Assembly (NCBI RefSeq): GCF_032854445.1
Contig: NC_088300.1
Location: 20,689,608-20,753,607, forward strand
From: Liolophura sinensis
Lineage: Eukaryota; Mollusca; Polyplacophora; Chitonida; Chitonidae
Length of the DNA stretch: 64,000 nt
Direction of reading: 5' to 3'
The notes below the pieces were generated by a model. That model had not been told where the DNA came from, searched no databases, and worked only from the letters and a program-made list of their open reading frames with translations. Both the position numbers and the translations under genes were made by a program. Shown in pieces: positions 1 through 12,720 of the stretch (the stretch's first letter is position 1; each line of letters opens with the position of its first letter).

Positions 1-66
1 CAAAAACATTTTAATAATAAACAATTACGTTTTTTTATTCCTCCGGAGGCCGCCTCGTTTATCAAT

Positions 67-268
67 GCTTAATGAGCTGTCAAAGGCAGTCAGTTCTAAT
101 ATTGACGATCATGCTCTTTCCTAAGTTTAGCTAATGAGCTCGCATTGACAGCAAACTGCGATACCAGTGGCTTTGTGAGATAAGATTAATCTTCGGCCAA
201 TTGACAGTAAGTCTTCACAGAAAAATGCGGCTTAATCATCGTCGATTTTGCATAACCCAGGTGTGCAC
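67..268 (+). repeat. dispersed direct duplicate, copy 1
   Basis: This segment aligns in the same orientation with 7009-7194. Shared blocks include CTTAATGAGCTGTC at the left end, ACAAGATTAATC/ATAAGATTAATC in the middle and TAACCCAGGTGT near the right end. Identity looks roughly three quarters by eye with small indels. It is either an old segmental duplication or two copies of an interspersed element. Confidence 0.7.
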
Positions 269-1739
269 TTTACAGATTTTCATCTTGGAACAACATGTTC
301 TAATGATCATGTGAGTGTTTGTAGCCTTGTTTTACTATTAGTAGACGAAGACGAAATCCGGCGTTATCTTGATAAAACCTAATTTCATCGTTATGAAGTC
401 AAGATCCATTCTGAAGAGAGTGTGTAGTTTTGTATTTTGGAGTTGCAGGTGACGCATGGCTCACTGCAAGATTATTGATATAAACAGCGGTATCCATCGA
501 TATCTAGTGATGTGTATGTATATATGTGGGGGTAAACGTCATAGTATTGTATTCAACCAACGCAGCAATAAATATCTGTCATCAGCCAGATCCGTCAGCA
601 ATAGATATCTTTCATCAACCAAATGTCGATGACAAGAAAACACTAGACTTAACTTTTGGTTTCTCTCAAGGCGATTTAATGACCGATTAAACACGACATA
701 GTCACACGCAGGACACATTTGGACTGGATAGCCCGGATGTAGACTGTAACCCGACTTGTGTCTATAAAGTCAACCGGTATACTACACCTGCAGAGAGGAT
801 CGCTGAAGGGTTTAGGGCAATATGTATGTATGTTTGGGGTTTAACGTCATATTTTAGTGCAGTAAGTAAGAGGCTGATATAAAAATGACAAGACGATAAT
901 GAAGAGACGTCAGTAACTTACTTATGAATCAACTGTATATGCGTTTCATTTCCTCTAATATTTGCCCAAAGGGGCCATAGATTGGTTTCGCTCTGTGCTG
1001 AGTTTTTGAGAATTGGGTTTGGGATTATTGACCTGAAACGTTCACCTTGATTGACGCCTTGTATACGAATGTCTGTTCCGACAGATAGATTATAAAAAAC
1101 ACGGCAAAAACCGGGGTTTGTTTTATTTATGTACTTTCTATTCTGTAGACAAATCTTCACTCTAGTTGAGTGGCTCACTTGTCTCCGTTTTGAAAGGATA
1201 ACAACCACACGTTACAGTATATATAAACATACCGGTATTAATACACAGTGTTATTGGTGATTGTTTAAGTAGGTTCTACCGAACGTTACGTACATGGTCG
1301 TTTTTTTGCCATAAAAGCTTAAAACTACATATGATGGGCACACATGTGCTTTGACTGTATGTTGGAAATCATGATGAAATCAATGTAGGCTACATATCTG
1401 CGGTGCGGACGTTATCTGTTATGTATTCCGTACCACCTTTGGGTGCCTTCCACCACCACTAAAACTGACAGTCATGATAGGCATATAATAAAGAGAGCAA
1501 TTCCTTTATTCGTCTATACCTACATGGACGAGCAAACTCACAGACTATATTTTCATATCCTCCTATATGTATGTATCTTCCGAGCACCTCAGCTCAGGTT
1601 ATAGAGAGTTTCACCGCAAGTAGCATAGAGACGGGCGTGCGCCCTTCTTCAATACCATTTATTGTCTATAACTGCTAGATGATCTCCATTCAGGAATTTA
1701 GCATTTCTAGCAATAGTATGCTTCAAACAGCATTCCTGA

Positions 1740-2560
1740 GCGCGATCCTATTTTACAATATATTTGTTAACTAGTATTTCAGATCTACATTAAATAGATG
1801 CAAACTAGCCTCGCCGGAAGACTACATTTATCTTCTTCAAAGTATTGTCTAAACAGATGCTAACTAGCACAACCAGGGTAAGTAATCCGTTAAACACAAT
1901 ATATGTGTTAATTAGCAGTTTCAAAGCATTGTCTAAATAGATGCTACCTATCATTGCCAGGACCATGTTATCCTTACAACACAACATATTTGCTAATTAG
2001 CAGTTTGAAACTAGTTCATTCAGATCAGTTTTCAGGTATAATTATTATGCAATATAGTGATTTCTAAATTGTGTTCATTAATATTTCTAATAGTGAGACA
2101 TACTTACTACTACCATAACTGAGCAAGTTACAATTTATAGCATAATACACAGATCAGTTTTCTAGGTTAATGATGCACTGTAGGACCATTGGCCTTGTAA
2201 CTTTTGTCATTTTGAACCTAAATGCTTTTTCATCATGGCAAAATGTATTTTACTAGATAACGATATTATAGCACCGCTAAAAAACAAATACATTTCCTGT
2301 AAAAAAAAAGCTGCAGAAATTTACTGCAATCTGCACTGAGCGTCTCTTTGATAGTTAGCTTCTACACATCGCTATCACAGTAGCACTAAATAACGAATAC
2401 ATTGTCCTTCGAACAAATCCGTACAGATGGCCTCTCTGATAGTTAGCTTCTACCTAAATATATCTATCTAAATAACGAATATATTGTCTGTGAACAAATC
2501 TGCACAAATGGCTTTCTTGATAGTTCGCTTACACATAGTACTATCACGGCAGGACTAAAC
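1740..2560. repeat. degenerate tandem repeats
   Basis: Two degenerate families sit side by side. Around 1844 and 1928 an 84-bp period is marked by ATTGTCTAAA-AGATGCTA and TTAATTAGCAGTTT/CTAATTAGCAGTTT. Around 2345-2540 a block with TGATAGTTAGCTTCTAC followed by AAATAACGAATA recurs about two and a half times. Copies are strongly diverged, so boundaries are approximate. Confidence 0.55.
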
Positions 2561-3308
2561 CCAGCGGCGCCTATCCTTTCGTGCCCTAAAAATCTGCAAT
2601 GATTATCCCTACATTGCACAGAAAGACACATCAACAATGCTAGCGCTGAGTCTATGTGAGCGAAGGTACGGTGGGCTACAGATGACCTCGCAAAACATCC
2701 ATATCATATGATATACCATACAGGCTATGTTGTATAGGATAGTGCATGCTGAGGGACGGCATATCAGGAAATGTCAGGTCCAGAGAAGCGATATTCAGTG
2801 ATTCACGAGTTAAATATCACTTGTTCAGAGCTTAGTTAGTACTTAAACTGCTGAATTTGTATATCGATAGTGCAGATAGCCATCTTCTGGTTGCTTACTT
2901 TAAAAACACAAGAAGACGTCAGCGAGGCACACAAAGGGAGGTAACTGGAATGGTTGTACGTGATCGTTGAATATTAGCACGAAATGATTGGCTATGGGCT
3001 CGTGACCGTGGGATATTACTTTGTGGGCGTGACGTTGTTTTGAACCTTATGTTGTACATGATGTTTTCCGGAACATCTTGTGACCGTGTATTGCCCAATG
3101 AAAACCAAGAATCACTCTATGAGGTATATAATAATAGGCCTATATCATGGTAGTGTCATACCACTACTTTATTAGTTCAGAGACAAAATCATAAACATCG
3201 ACCTAAATCATAGCTTAGGAGGTCAACATCAACCTTACATAAAGCGCCATTATTAATATATTAATATTATTATATATATAATATAACCATTAAGTCACTA
3301 AATACAGC

Positions 3309-3822
3309 TTAGATCGGGTGTTCGTGGTAATTAATGCTGTTAGCCTGACCCGCCGATGCTTTCTCCACAATGACGGCATATCTGCGGAGATCCCGGTCTC
3401 CAGCTGTCTCTGGCCTCAAGTGGGAATCATTCTGCCAAAACTTCAGTTCTTCACAGCTGCCCGTCTCAGGTAACCTGGAACAATTGCCTTCATGGATGAC
3501 TGTATCGCATCTATTAATTATAGAACAAATCAATCATAAACTGATTTGGTTAAAAAAGGAACAGTTTTCCCAAAGTTTTTCTTTCAACAAAAAGCCATGT
3601 AAAAGTTATCAACGTTACACGCTTTCCCTAGTGTCAACCCACCATGGTTCTCTCACACCTGCGTTGCACTCTTCATGGAATTCAGTTCCTGACTGTGGAG
3701 TGTCTGTTGAACAGATTTTTTTTTATTTAATTTTACTTGTGTTTATGTGCCTGACATTTATCGTCGTATCTTGTTTACTTCGAGTGTTCGAAGGAAAGCA
3801 CTGCAATTCCATAAACATCTGA
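3309..3822. other. overlapping open frames, unassigned
   Basis: A 150-codon frame is open on the plus strand (3370-3822) and a 74-codon frame on the minus strand (3309-3533). The first 170 bases are more GC-rich than their surroundings, as an exon or a transposon fragment would be. I recognise no domain on either strand and cannot choose between them, so no gene is called. The plus frame ends in a hydrophobic stretch with cysteines that could be chance. Confidence 0.15.
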
Positions 3823-4304
3823 CACACGTTCGCACGTATGATATAAGGATACAAAGAAGAAAATTATTTATTATTCTTTTACAGGCTTTCTATAACTAAT
3901 TGGATGCTGTTCCCAAAAAGAGACATATTTACTCAGAAAAGCAGCTGATTACTACGATACCATAATACAATAAACCTGTAAGAAGTCTACTGCAGAACAA
4001 TCAGAAAAAGAAAATACAGACACGCTTTGAAAAATTACTTTTGTCTTCTATTTCATTTTTAGAATTCGACAGACTAAGAGCTACTTACTGCTCTAAAATA
4101 TACAATACTTTTCTTGTACAAAACAAAATGTCTCAGTTGAAACATAAAACGTCCACAAGGGTTAACAAGATAAATATGATTCAATCAATTTAATCAAACA
4201 CTGTCAATCAAACACTGTCTCTTATATGTATACCATTGTATAGTAATACACATTTTCATCCGCAATGCTTTTTTATTATCCAGATATAAATCTGCAGTCA
4301 TCGA

Positions 4305-5185
4305 CAATTACACCGTTACACGTGAGGGGAACATACGCAGCCGGCTTAAATGATTGCTCTTTTCTTGTCCAGACCAAAATTGCCAACCATGCATCGCCAA
4401 TTACACCGTTACACGTGAGGGGAACATACACAGCCGGCTTAAATGATTGCTCTTTCCTTGTCCAGACCAAAATCGCCAACCATACATCGACAATTACACC
4501 GTTACACTTGAGGGGAACATACACAGCCGGCTTAAATGATTGCTCTTTTCTTGTCCAGACCAAAACTGCCAACCATGCAATGACAATTACACCGTGACAC
4601 GTGAGGGAAACATACACAGCCGGCTTAAATGATTGCTCTTTTCTTGTCCAGACCAAAATTGCCAACCATGCATCGCCAATTACACCGTGACACGTGAGGG
4701 AAACATACACAGCCGGCTTAAATGATTGCTCTTTTCTTGTCCAGACCAAAATCGCCAACCATACATCGACAATTACACCGTTACACTTGAGGGGAACATA
4801 CACAGCCGGCTTAAATGATTGCTCTTTTCTTGTCCAGACCAAAATTGCCAACCATGCAACGACAATTACACCGTGACACGTGAGGGAAACATACACAGCC
4901 GGCTTAAATGATTACTCTTTTCTTGTCCAGACCAAAATCGCCAACCATACATCGACAATTACACCGTTACACGTGAGGGGAACATACACAGCCGGCTTAA
5001 ATGATTGCTCTTTTCTTGTTCAGACCAAAATCGCCAACCATACATCGACAATTACACTGTTACACTTGAGGGGAACATACACAGCTGGCTTAAATGATTG
5101 CTCTTTTCTTGTCCAGACCAACATCGCCATCCATACATTGACAATTACACCGTTACAAGTCACGGGAAGATACGCAGCCGGCCAA
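4305..5185. repeat. 93-bp minisatellite, about 10 copies
   Basis: The marker CAGCCGGCTTAAATGATT recurs at 4338, 4431, 4524, 4617, 4710, 4803, 4896, 4989 and 5082, with a decayed tenth copy near 5175, giving an exact 93-bp period. Units differ by a few substitutions (for example CGTGAGGGGAAC versus CTTGAGGGGAAC) shared by non-adjacent copies, which suggests block duplication. Because 93 is divisible by three, a frame without stops in one unit stays open through the array, so both strands show repetitive open frames. I regard these as by-products rather than genes. Confidence 0.95.
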
Positions 5186-5639
5186 AAGGGCAATCTTCTC
5201 ATGAAAGAATATAGATAACCGAATATAGATACCATTACCGATAACTTCTGAAAGACACTGACGGAATGACACAGACAGAGCGTTTGTTCCGTGTTTCAAA
5301 GTGGTATTTGTCGCTAATTCCTCCAGATTTATAGGGGATCTAGAAGCACGTAATGTACACTGTGATAGGCCTAATTTCGTCTGTACACAGCAGTAGGTCA
5401 GAGATATTTGTCATTGGTGCATATTGGAAAGATTGGCAGATCTCCCTGATGGGATAAGGGTTTGGCGTTGTCTGTCAATCGCCATTCATTATGCAATTAT
5501 TCACCCAAAGATATTGGCAAGCCAAGAATTGGTTAAGATATCTCCCTGCCCAAAAATGAAGACACCAAATTATATCCTTACTTAATTTAAGATTACACGG
5601 AATGACTGAATGATAAATAAAACGCCATGTGATGTGACA

Positions 5640-6655
5640 CAAACGATAATCTAGCTCCATGACCATAAACATGGCGGGATTTACAGAAACGACGATCTAG
5701 CTGCAGGACTGCAAACACAGGGGGAGTTACAGAAACGACGATCTAGCTGCAGGGCTGCAAACATGGGGGGATTTACAGAAACGATGATCTAGCTGCAGAA
5801 CTGCAAACATGGGGGGATCTACAGAAACGATGATCTAGCTGCAGAACTGCAAACATAGGGGGAGTTACAGAAACGATGATCTAGCTGCAGAACTGCAAAC
5901 ATGGGAGGATTTACAAAAACGATGATCTAGCTGCAGAACTGAAAACATGAGGGGATTTACAGAAACGATGATCTAGCTGCAGAACTGCAAACATGGGGGG
6001 ATTTACAGAAACGATGATCTAGCTGCAGAACTGCAAACATAGGGGGAGTTACAGAAACGATGATCTAGCTGCAGAACTGCAAACATGGGAGGATTTACAA
6101 AAACGATGATCTAGCTGCAGAACTGAAAACATGGGGGGATTTACAGAAACGATGATCTAGCTGCAGAACTGCAAACATGGCGGGATTTACAGAAACGATG
6201 ATCTAGCTGCAGAACTGCAAACATAGGGGGAGTTACAGAAACGATGATCTAGCTGCAGAACTGCAAACATGGGAGGATTTACAAAAACGATGATCTAGCT
6301 GCAGAACTGAAAACATGAGGGGATTTACAGAAACGATGATCTAGCTGCAGAACTGCAAACATGGGGGGATTTACAGAAACGATGATATAGCTGCAGAACT
6401 GCAAACATAGGAGGAGTTACAGAAACGACGATCTAGCTGCAGGACTGCAAACATAGCGGGATTTACGGAAACGATGATCTAACTGCAGAACTGCAAACAT
6501 GGGGGGATTTACAGAAACGATGATGTAGCTGCGGGACTGTAAACTTGGCGGGAGTCATAGGAACGATGGTCTGGCTGGAGGGCTACGAACATGGCGGGAG
6601 CCATAGGAACGATGATCGAGTTGGAGGACTGTAAACATCGAGAGATAGTTACACA
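5640..6655. repeat. 46-bp minisatellite with 184-bp higher-order period
   Basis: About 20 copies of a 46-bp unit with the core GATCTAGCTGCAGAACTG. Variant units follow a fixed order (types ending ATAGGGGGAG, GGGAGGATTTACAAAAAC, GAAAACATGAGGGGAT and GGGGGGAT). The ATAGGGGGAG type recurs at 5851, 6035, 6219 and 6403, exactly 184 bp apart, so four-unit blocks were duplicated as wholes. Units decay at the right end (6520-6655). Confidence 0.95.
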
Positions 6656-8261
6656 GATGGGGATCTAATGAATCGTTCTAAAAGTGACGGAAACAGCGCG
6701 AATAGGAAGCAAAAATGAAACAAACATTCATAAACACAACAAAATATCCAGGCGTCATATTTCATGTTTCGCAGATATCAGTATGAGATGATTAGTCTGA
6801 ATATGTTCAATCAGCCATTCATTGGAGAAACCTTGTGAAAAATGATGCACTCAATAAGAGAAGTTATAAGCTGTAAGTCAACTGTAATTTGTTCATTTGC
6901 TCCTTACCCTAATGTTTTCAAACTTTCTTAGAAAAGGACTTTAATTAATTAACTATTAGACCCACATTTGTTTCATGTATTGGCTCCAAAGACAACCTTG
7001 GTTGTAACTTAATGAGCTGTCGATATACAGATAGCTCTAATATCGGCGGTCATGCAATTTTATAAGTTCAGCTCGTCAGCTCGCGCTGACAGAAAACTGA
7101 TACACCAATAACTTTGTGACACAAGATTAATCACTGAGTTTGTTAACAAAATGCTGCTTGATCACAGTCGGTTCTGCTTAACCCAGGTGTTTGCACGATC
7201 AGTTAACAGACCTTCTTCATATGTAATCGCTTTGGAATGAAATTTGCAAATTATTTACATTATTTAGCGCCGACAGTTTATCATGCAAGCCTTAATGGCC
7301 GCGTGCACGATATATGACAATCAGTTGATGGAGATGAAGACCGGCGTCAGCCTTCAGTTTCCCCGGTGAATCCTCCATAAGAGACAATGATTTTAGCTTG
7401 TTGTCACTCAGTTATAAGTACCGTGTACTATCCTCTGTGTGTGTAGGTAGATCGGCCCCAACCATAAACCACAGTTTAGAGCAGCCTTGAGACGGTTAAG
7501 AAACACACGGGTGAAAAAGACGTAAAGTAGCATATAGGCTAATATGGAACGGCCAGTGCGCAAACCCGATGTAGGGCGTACGAGCATGCTACCCTAGATC
7601 TGAAATATGCTTCATTTTGCCCAGCTTATCGTTCACTAACCTGAAAGTCGGTCTTTTCGATTGTATTGTCCTCAACTTGTCAAAACATGTTTCCTTTTTT
7701 TCCAACTGTACTTCTGACTCCATATCACCTGTTCGTAAACATTAAAGATCATAAATTTACAATGACCACAAATGTACCTATCGCACTGATAGCTAGCCAA
7801 AGAATAACCTCGTGGAACGTTTGAATTGAAATCACGAATATTAAAATGATGATTAACAACTTGTTTGGAATCTGAACATTAGTTTTTATATTATATATTG
7901 AACATAACGAACTATAGCAACTGATGTAAAAAATGAAGGGGGTGGGATCGGGGCTGCCCACCCTACCACCGTGGTTCGAAAATGGCGGTTTTCAAAGTTC
8001 GAATGCTGCTGGAGTGGTGCATGGGTTATATTTGGGATATTTGCGACATCATGGTCTATTTATTCCCGCAAATATTGTAATATGAATTCAGAATTACTTT
8101 AAGATCACTGAAAATCAGTTTTCGTCGCGTGCAACATTGACACTTCCAAGGCAGCACAGACGACAGCACCGAATTCCAGATTTGTGAAAGTAACGAGTAA
8201 CAGCTGATGAGGAATCTAAGCTGGGAACATGTCCAACCTAATGTGTATGCATGTGCACATG
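6656..8261. other. gene-free stretch
   Basis: Apart from the duplicate segment at 7009-7194 I see no repeat, RNA gene or exon signature. Short open frames, such as one at 7749-7961 on the minus strand, lack recognisable motifs. Confidence 0.5.
7009..7194 (+). repeat. dispersed direct duplicate, copy 2
   Basis: Partner of 67-268 in the same orientation, about 6.9 kb away. The conserved ends CTTAATGAGCTGTC and TAACCCAGGTGT define the shared length. Neither copy shows obvious terminal repeats or a tail that would identify an element class. Confidence 0.7.
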
Positions 8262-8480
8262 TGCGTGTGTATATGGTGTATGTTTGCTTGGGGTTTTAAC
8301 GTCGTAAAAAAAAAATTTCAGTCATATGTCTACGAGCAGTCATTAGGAGTGTGTGTATACATTGTGTCTTCTTGTGGCAGGGCAAGTCCACTAAAGTATA
8401 CTGACAAAACACGAGACATAACATCCGAACAAGCGAAAATTTACCGACACGGTGACAACCAGTCCCACCGATGCAGTAGA
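8262..8480 (+). mobile_element. interspersed repeat, family B copy
   Basis: One of at least four copies in this window of a short interspersed family. It starts with a TTGGGGTTTTAACGTCGT-like head, continues with TTTCAGTCATATG and ends around CTTCTTGTGGCAGGGC, followed by a degenerate ACATAACATCCGAACAAG-like part. Related copies lie at 24940-25150, 55042-55290 and 62030-62260. No protein coding is seen, so it is a non-autonomous element (SINE or MITE); the class is not decided. The 138-codon frame over it (8229-8645) is repeat-derived. Confidence 0.6.
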
Positions 8481-10407
8481 CACGACAGGAACTGTCCCAA
8501 GTCGCGTGAGCTAATATGTTATAAAACAGATCATAGAACCCTAAAACCTCGCACATTCTCGCATTACCGAGCGTCTATAGCACAAGCCTGTAACCGAACA
8601 GTCCAAAAAGCCTCAAATGCGGCCAACTATACAAGTGATACATAATATGCCTTAGAAGTTTCCCTGCTCTTCAGTTCTCGATAGTTTAGGCTCACGTGTT
8701 GAAACACATATATTTACGTTATCCCTTTTGAACAGAATGTTGTTGGTGTATTTGGAATCTCTTTAGGTAACGCAAAACAGACAAGGTTAAAGGGGACTAC
8801 ACAGTCCATTTACTTCACCGAGAGTGAACTGGCCACAATAGTGGGCTGCAGTACTGATGAAGTGGTGTTAAAACATAATTACTCATTCCTTGATACTCTC
8901 CGCTAGTGCTAGCTGGGACGGCCTAAGTCTTGAAAGCGTCGTTCAAGATCACCACTTTGAAACTTATTGCTTGAGGGAAGTGGTATTATAAACATAAACA
9001 TGCGATATTGCCGATTTGTTGTTACACTAAGAGGCCAGACTTTATTTGACAAACATAATTTTGAAAAAAGAATAATGAGAGCCACAGAAACATATCCATT
9101 TACCATATCTAATGTTAATTACCTCTGAGGACATTAGATCACACACATTAATTTTGTGTACTCTTTTTGTAATCATTTCCTGTAAATCATACGAATCGTC
9201 TGGAACCATAAAATAAAGTTCGATATGCAGCGTGGAATGACCGCAGTTTTCATAAATTAAGATCATACTGCCCCGATGTTATGGTTTTGAGGTAGATGTG
9301 TTGTTTTCAGTGGCCAAGCACTTAGTTTCGTAACTCAAGCTAATGATTCAGTGTTCTTGTCAACATTGTCAACATTGTCAACATTGCAAACCTATACCTC
9401 GTTATACCTCGACCTAGGGGCCTAATATCATCCAATATATGCATTCTTTCTGGTGCTTTGGTCACCAAATCCTAATGAATGCAATGTCTTAAATTGCCCA
9501 CAATAGGCGTTTAGACTTGCAACCCAGATGGATATGTAGGCTTAGCACAGCTGCTTAATGAAGGTAGATGATTGCCTGCAGAGAATCGGGTTTCCAGCCT
9601 GGTGTACGCCTCCGCCGGGACAGATTGCCAATTGGGGCACGACCTGTCGGCAGTTTATCTTCCCTTACATACCGGCCAGTTGGGAGTCGGGGTATGATAA
9701 TACATGGGTTCCGTGTCCATTCCGATCCTACCTAATATTCCAGGTAAGCCGCTTGGGAACGAAGCGACTGAAACGAAGGGCAACACAATTGATGGATGCC
9801 ACACAGTTTTTTATTGCATTAGTCTGCCGGGTGATTGGTTTGGTGGCCATCATGAATGTTTCACACGCTGAGTCGCTAATTATTGTTATGTATATGCAGA
9901 TTGACCCGCCCACCAAATTTACTTGTAACTGATAAAAGAGTTTAAGCCACACCTGACTGCTTTGCGGATCAGCTGGTATTTTGTGCACAGTACAATCTTG
10001 AGCTCATTTCACACGATACATGGTGACAGATCCCTAAGGCTCGGTCTTTATCTCCAGATTATTGCGCACAGCCGCCATTGCGCCTCCCGAATATTGTGTG
10101 ATGTCCAAGGAGGATATATACAATATGTCTTCATTCAATATCACGAATTTTGTTTCAGTATCCCTATTAGCGTGTGAATATGACTTCCAATTCTTTATGA
10201 CCATTAAGTATCACGACAAATTTCGATTTGCACCGATCTTCCCATCTTGAGAAATATTTCTTTGTCCCTAACAACTCATGTCAGATCACTCGAATTCTCT
10301 ATACAACGCATAGTGCACCTATAAATGCTGCGGTGTGACTCAGAGTTATTCGTACTGTGAGTAGGGATCACAACTGGTTGTTTTTGGTAATGTGGTGTCA
10401 CAATTAA
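8481..10407. other. gene-free stretch
   Basis: No exon, RNA gene or clear repeat is recognised apart from a short AACATTGTC triplication near 9365. A 124-codon plus-strand frame at 9558-9932 has no family signature and no matching splice context, so it is not called. Confidence 0.45.
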
Positions 10408-10548
10408 GTATCCCGGGGGAAACCCACGACCATCCGCAGGTAACTGCGAGAGCTGGAATTGAACTCACAGCGACCGCATTGTTGAGAGGATTCTGGGTCA
10501 TTACACTGCGCTAGCGCGCTAACCGACTGAGCCACGGAGGCCCCCGAA
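10408..10548 (-). mobile_element. tRNA-like SINE, head portion
   Basis: Read on the minus strand it begins GGGGGCCTCCGTGGCTCAGT followed by CGGTTAGCGCGC, a tRNA A-box-like start, and continues to GTGAGTTCAATTCCAGC, a B-box-like block, then a body with CATCCGCAGG on the plus strand. The 3' tail found in other copies is missing, so this is a 3'-truncated copy. It belongs to the same family as the copies at 29.7-31.0, 55.6 and 56.5 kb. Confidence 0.75.
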
Positions 10549-10794
10549 TATCATTGAATATACAAATAGAAGACTGTCCAATTCAAACGCTCTTTGGTTT
10601 TACGGGGAGACAACTCCTTTTACATTCTGGCTGAGGCGGTCTAACTTCCTTCGAACTGAATACGCGCCTGCAGCCGTCAAACTAAAGTATTTGTTTGCTT
10701 TGGGTTTAATGTCTTCTGAATACATCGGCTACTATACTGACACCTGGCCGTATTTGATCAATCTCCTCGTGCTGAGGAAGAACGCAGATTGCCC

Positions 10795-12720
10795 ATTGTT
10801 TGTTTGTTTGTTTGTTTGTTGTTTATTCATCAACAGTCAGAACACAGAGGTATACAAAGATATAATAAAGAATATAGCGATATCAACACATAGGATTTTA
10901 TAAACAAATGTTTTAAATGACTGCAAGGTTTAAATAACGTTCGGATGGACTTAATCTATCCCGTTATTGTTAAATGTACATACAGTACAATTAGAGAAGA
11001 AAAAGTAGACATGCATGTATGTAAGGGTATGACAAGATACAAGGCTGGCTGATAGGGATATGGTGTAAGTTAGTTTGTTACTAGAGATCTAATTCTATAA
11101 TATTCATGAGGTCTTGGTTTAAATTATCATTAAATACAGAAAAAGAGTTGATAGTTTTGAGATATTGGGGAAGTTTGTTCCATTATCGAGGGCCTTTCGA
11201 ATGGATGGAATATAGGGAGAGGTTAGTTATTGTAAATGGTCTATAGAGATTTAGTCTTTGATTTCGTGTAGGGTAATAGACTACATCAGACTCCATTTTG
11301 AAAATGGTTTGAAACATTGTTGGAAGGTTAAAGTTACTATATATAAACTTATGGATAATTTGGAGACGATAGAAGGTGTTGAGTTGAAATATATCAAGGA
11401 TTTTAGTTGATGGAATAAGGGATTGCCCACTTTTGCAAAATATGCAAGGGATTTCCGTGTGTCCTGAGGTGTCATCCGCAAAGTGCATTTACATAGGAAA
11501 GGTAGTGTATAGTGGGGCAGAAATGCAGCAGTAGGAGTGGTTTTATTCTGTTCATTAACTTCCTTATGTTTTATAATTCTTATATATAATATAAATATAT
11601 ATATAGAAATATATGTAATATGTGATGTCCATGACAGTTGCGTTGAAGACAACGCCAAGAAACTTGAAATCATCAACAAATTCGATTTCATGGCTGTAGT
11701 CCATTTCTTTTAACGAGTCGCCTATATTCAGTTGTCTGTAAAATCAGGATTACCCGCTACAAAAATTGCTTTTAGTCAGCGACACATAACAAGGCAAGCT
11801 CTATACATCGATATGTTGAAACTTCATTTCCTTGCAAAGAAAACGAAGCTAGAAAACCTTTAATTCATAACGTTAAACTGTCATAAGCATAGTTTCGACG
11901 ACAAGAACTCGTTGTCTCGGGCGACGTCATAATTATTCAAAAACAAGTGTTGTAACTTCATTTTCTTGGCAAGAATGAGAACCTGTCAAAAATAAATTGA
12001 CTAAAGGCAATTTTGGTAGCTAGTATGACTGATGATAGAGACAGCTGAATATAGGCGACTCGTTAAAAGAGAAAGACGATATCTATTTTTTATTTTCAGG
12101 ATATCTGGAGTATAAGGATATGAGAGTTATTTTCTTGTATGGATTAATGATCATGCATTTAGTTTTATTGATATTTAGTAAGAGTTTATCGGCATGTAAC
12201 CAGCGTTGAAGGCTAGTGTCATCGGCAAAAAGAATGAAGTTAAGAAGAGACGAGGAGTTGATTATGTCATTAATATAAACCAAAACAGTATGGGGTCGTA
12301 ATATGGAGCCCTAGGGCACTCCACAGCCTACTGGGGACATAGGCGAGATGGCATATTTATAGGACACACATTGTGGGCTGTTGGACAGGTAACTTATGAA
12401 ACAGCCATTTGTTGTATTCTGAAAGCCATAATTTCGTAGTTTTTGTAGCAATATATTATGGTCTACTGTATCGAAAGCTTAGGACGGTAAAAGTAACCAA
12501 GCTGAATTTGAGCTGTTCCTTGACCGAAACCAGCTTTTCGTATAGCACAGTGGCGTCGTGTACAGTGGAATGGTTGGATCGAAATCCGTACAGAGTATTT
12601 GTTATAATGGCATTTTGTCCAGAAAATGAAATAGTTGATGGACGATTAATTTTTCTATAATCTTCCTGATAGCAGGATTGTAAAGATTTGGGTGACGAGG
12701 GTTTGTGACCATTTAGAGTA
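10795..12720 (-). mobile_element. decayed LINE, reverse-transcriptase and C-terminal remnant
   Basis: Minus-strand remnants of a non-LTR retrotransposon polymerase in several frames. At about 12610 there is a YGFRSNHST-like block (the FRxxxST region of LINE reverse transcriptases), near 12290 a VP-GSI-like block followed by VYINDI, and at 12215-12235 the catalytic FADDTS motif. Around 11170-11500 there is a C-terminal part of the form seen in Jockey/CR1-like elements (R..NLY....F...NLSLYSIHSKGP, then WNKLP). Its 3' end runs into a CAAA-type microsatellite on the minus strand at about 10797-10820. Frameshifts and stops show it is dead. Confidence 0.75.

Larger units (their letters stand above)
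1..3308. other. gene-free stretch with dispersed repeats
   Basis: I see no recognisable exon here. It holds one member of a dispersed duplicated segment (67-268), two short copies of a repeat with a GGGTTTAACGTC-like core (about 508-560 and 822-860), and degenerate tandem copies at 1740-2560. The remainder is AT-rich unique-looking sequence. Short open frames on either strand carry no family signature. Confidence 0.6.

Noticed and set aside
4276-4896. 206-codon minus-strand frame with repeats of about 31 residues
   Set aside because: It is the translation of the 93-bp minisatellite, whose period is a multiple of three; the opposite strand is open too and no domain or splice context supports coding.
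8229-8645. 138-codon plus-strand frame
   Set aside because: Overlaps an interspersed repeat of family B that recurs at other places in the window.
9558-9932. 124-codon plus-strand frame
   Set aside because: No domain, no convincing splice sites and no neighbouring exon candidates; it may be chance.
10530-10548. tRNA gene
   Set aside because: The tRNA-like start is the head of a SINE; no complete cloverleaf with acceptor stem pairing can be read here.
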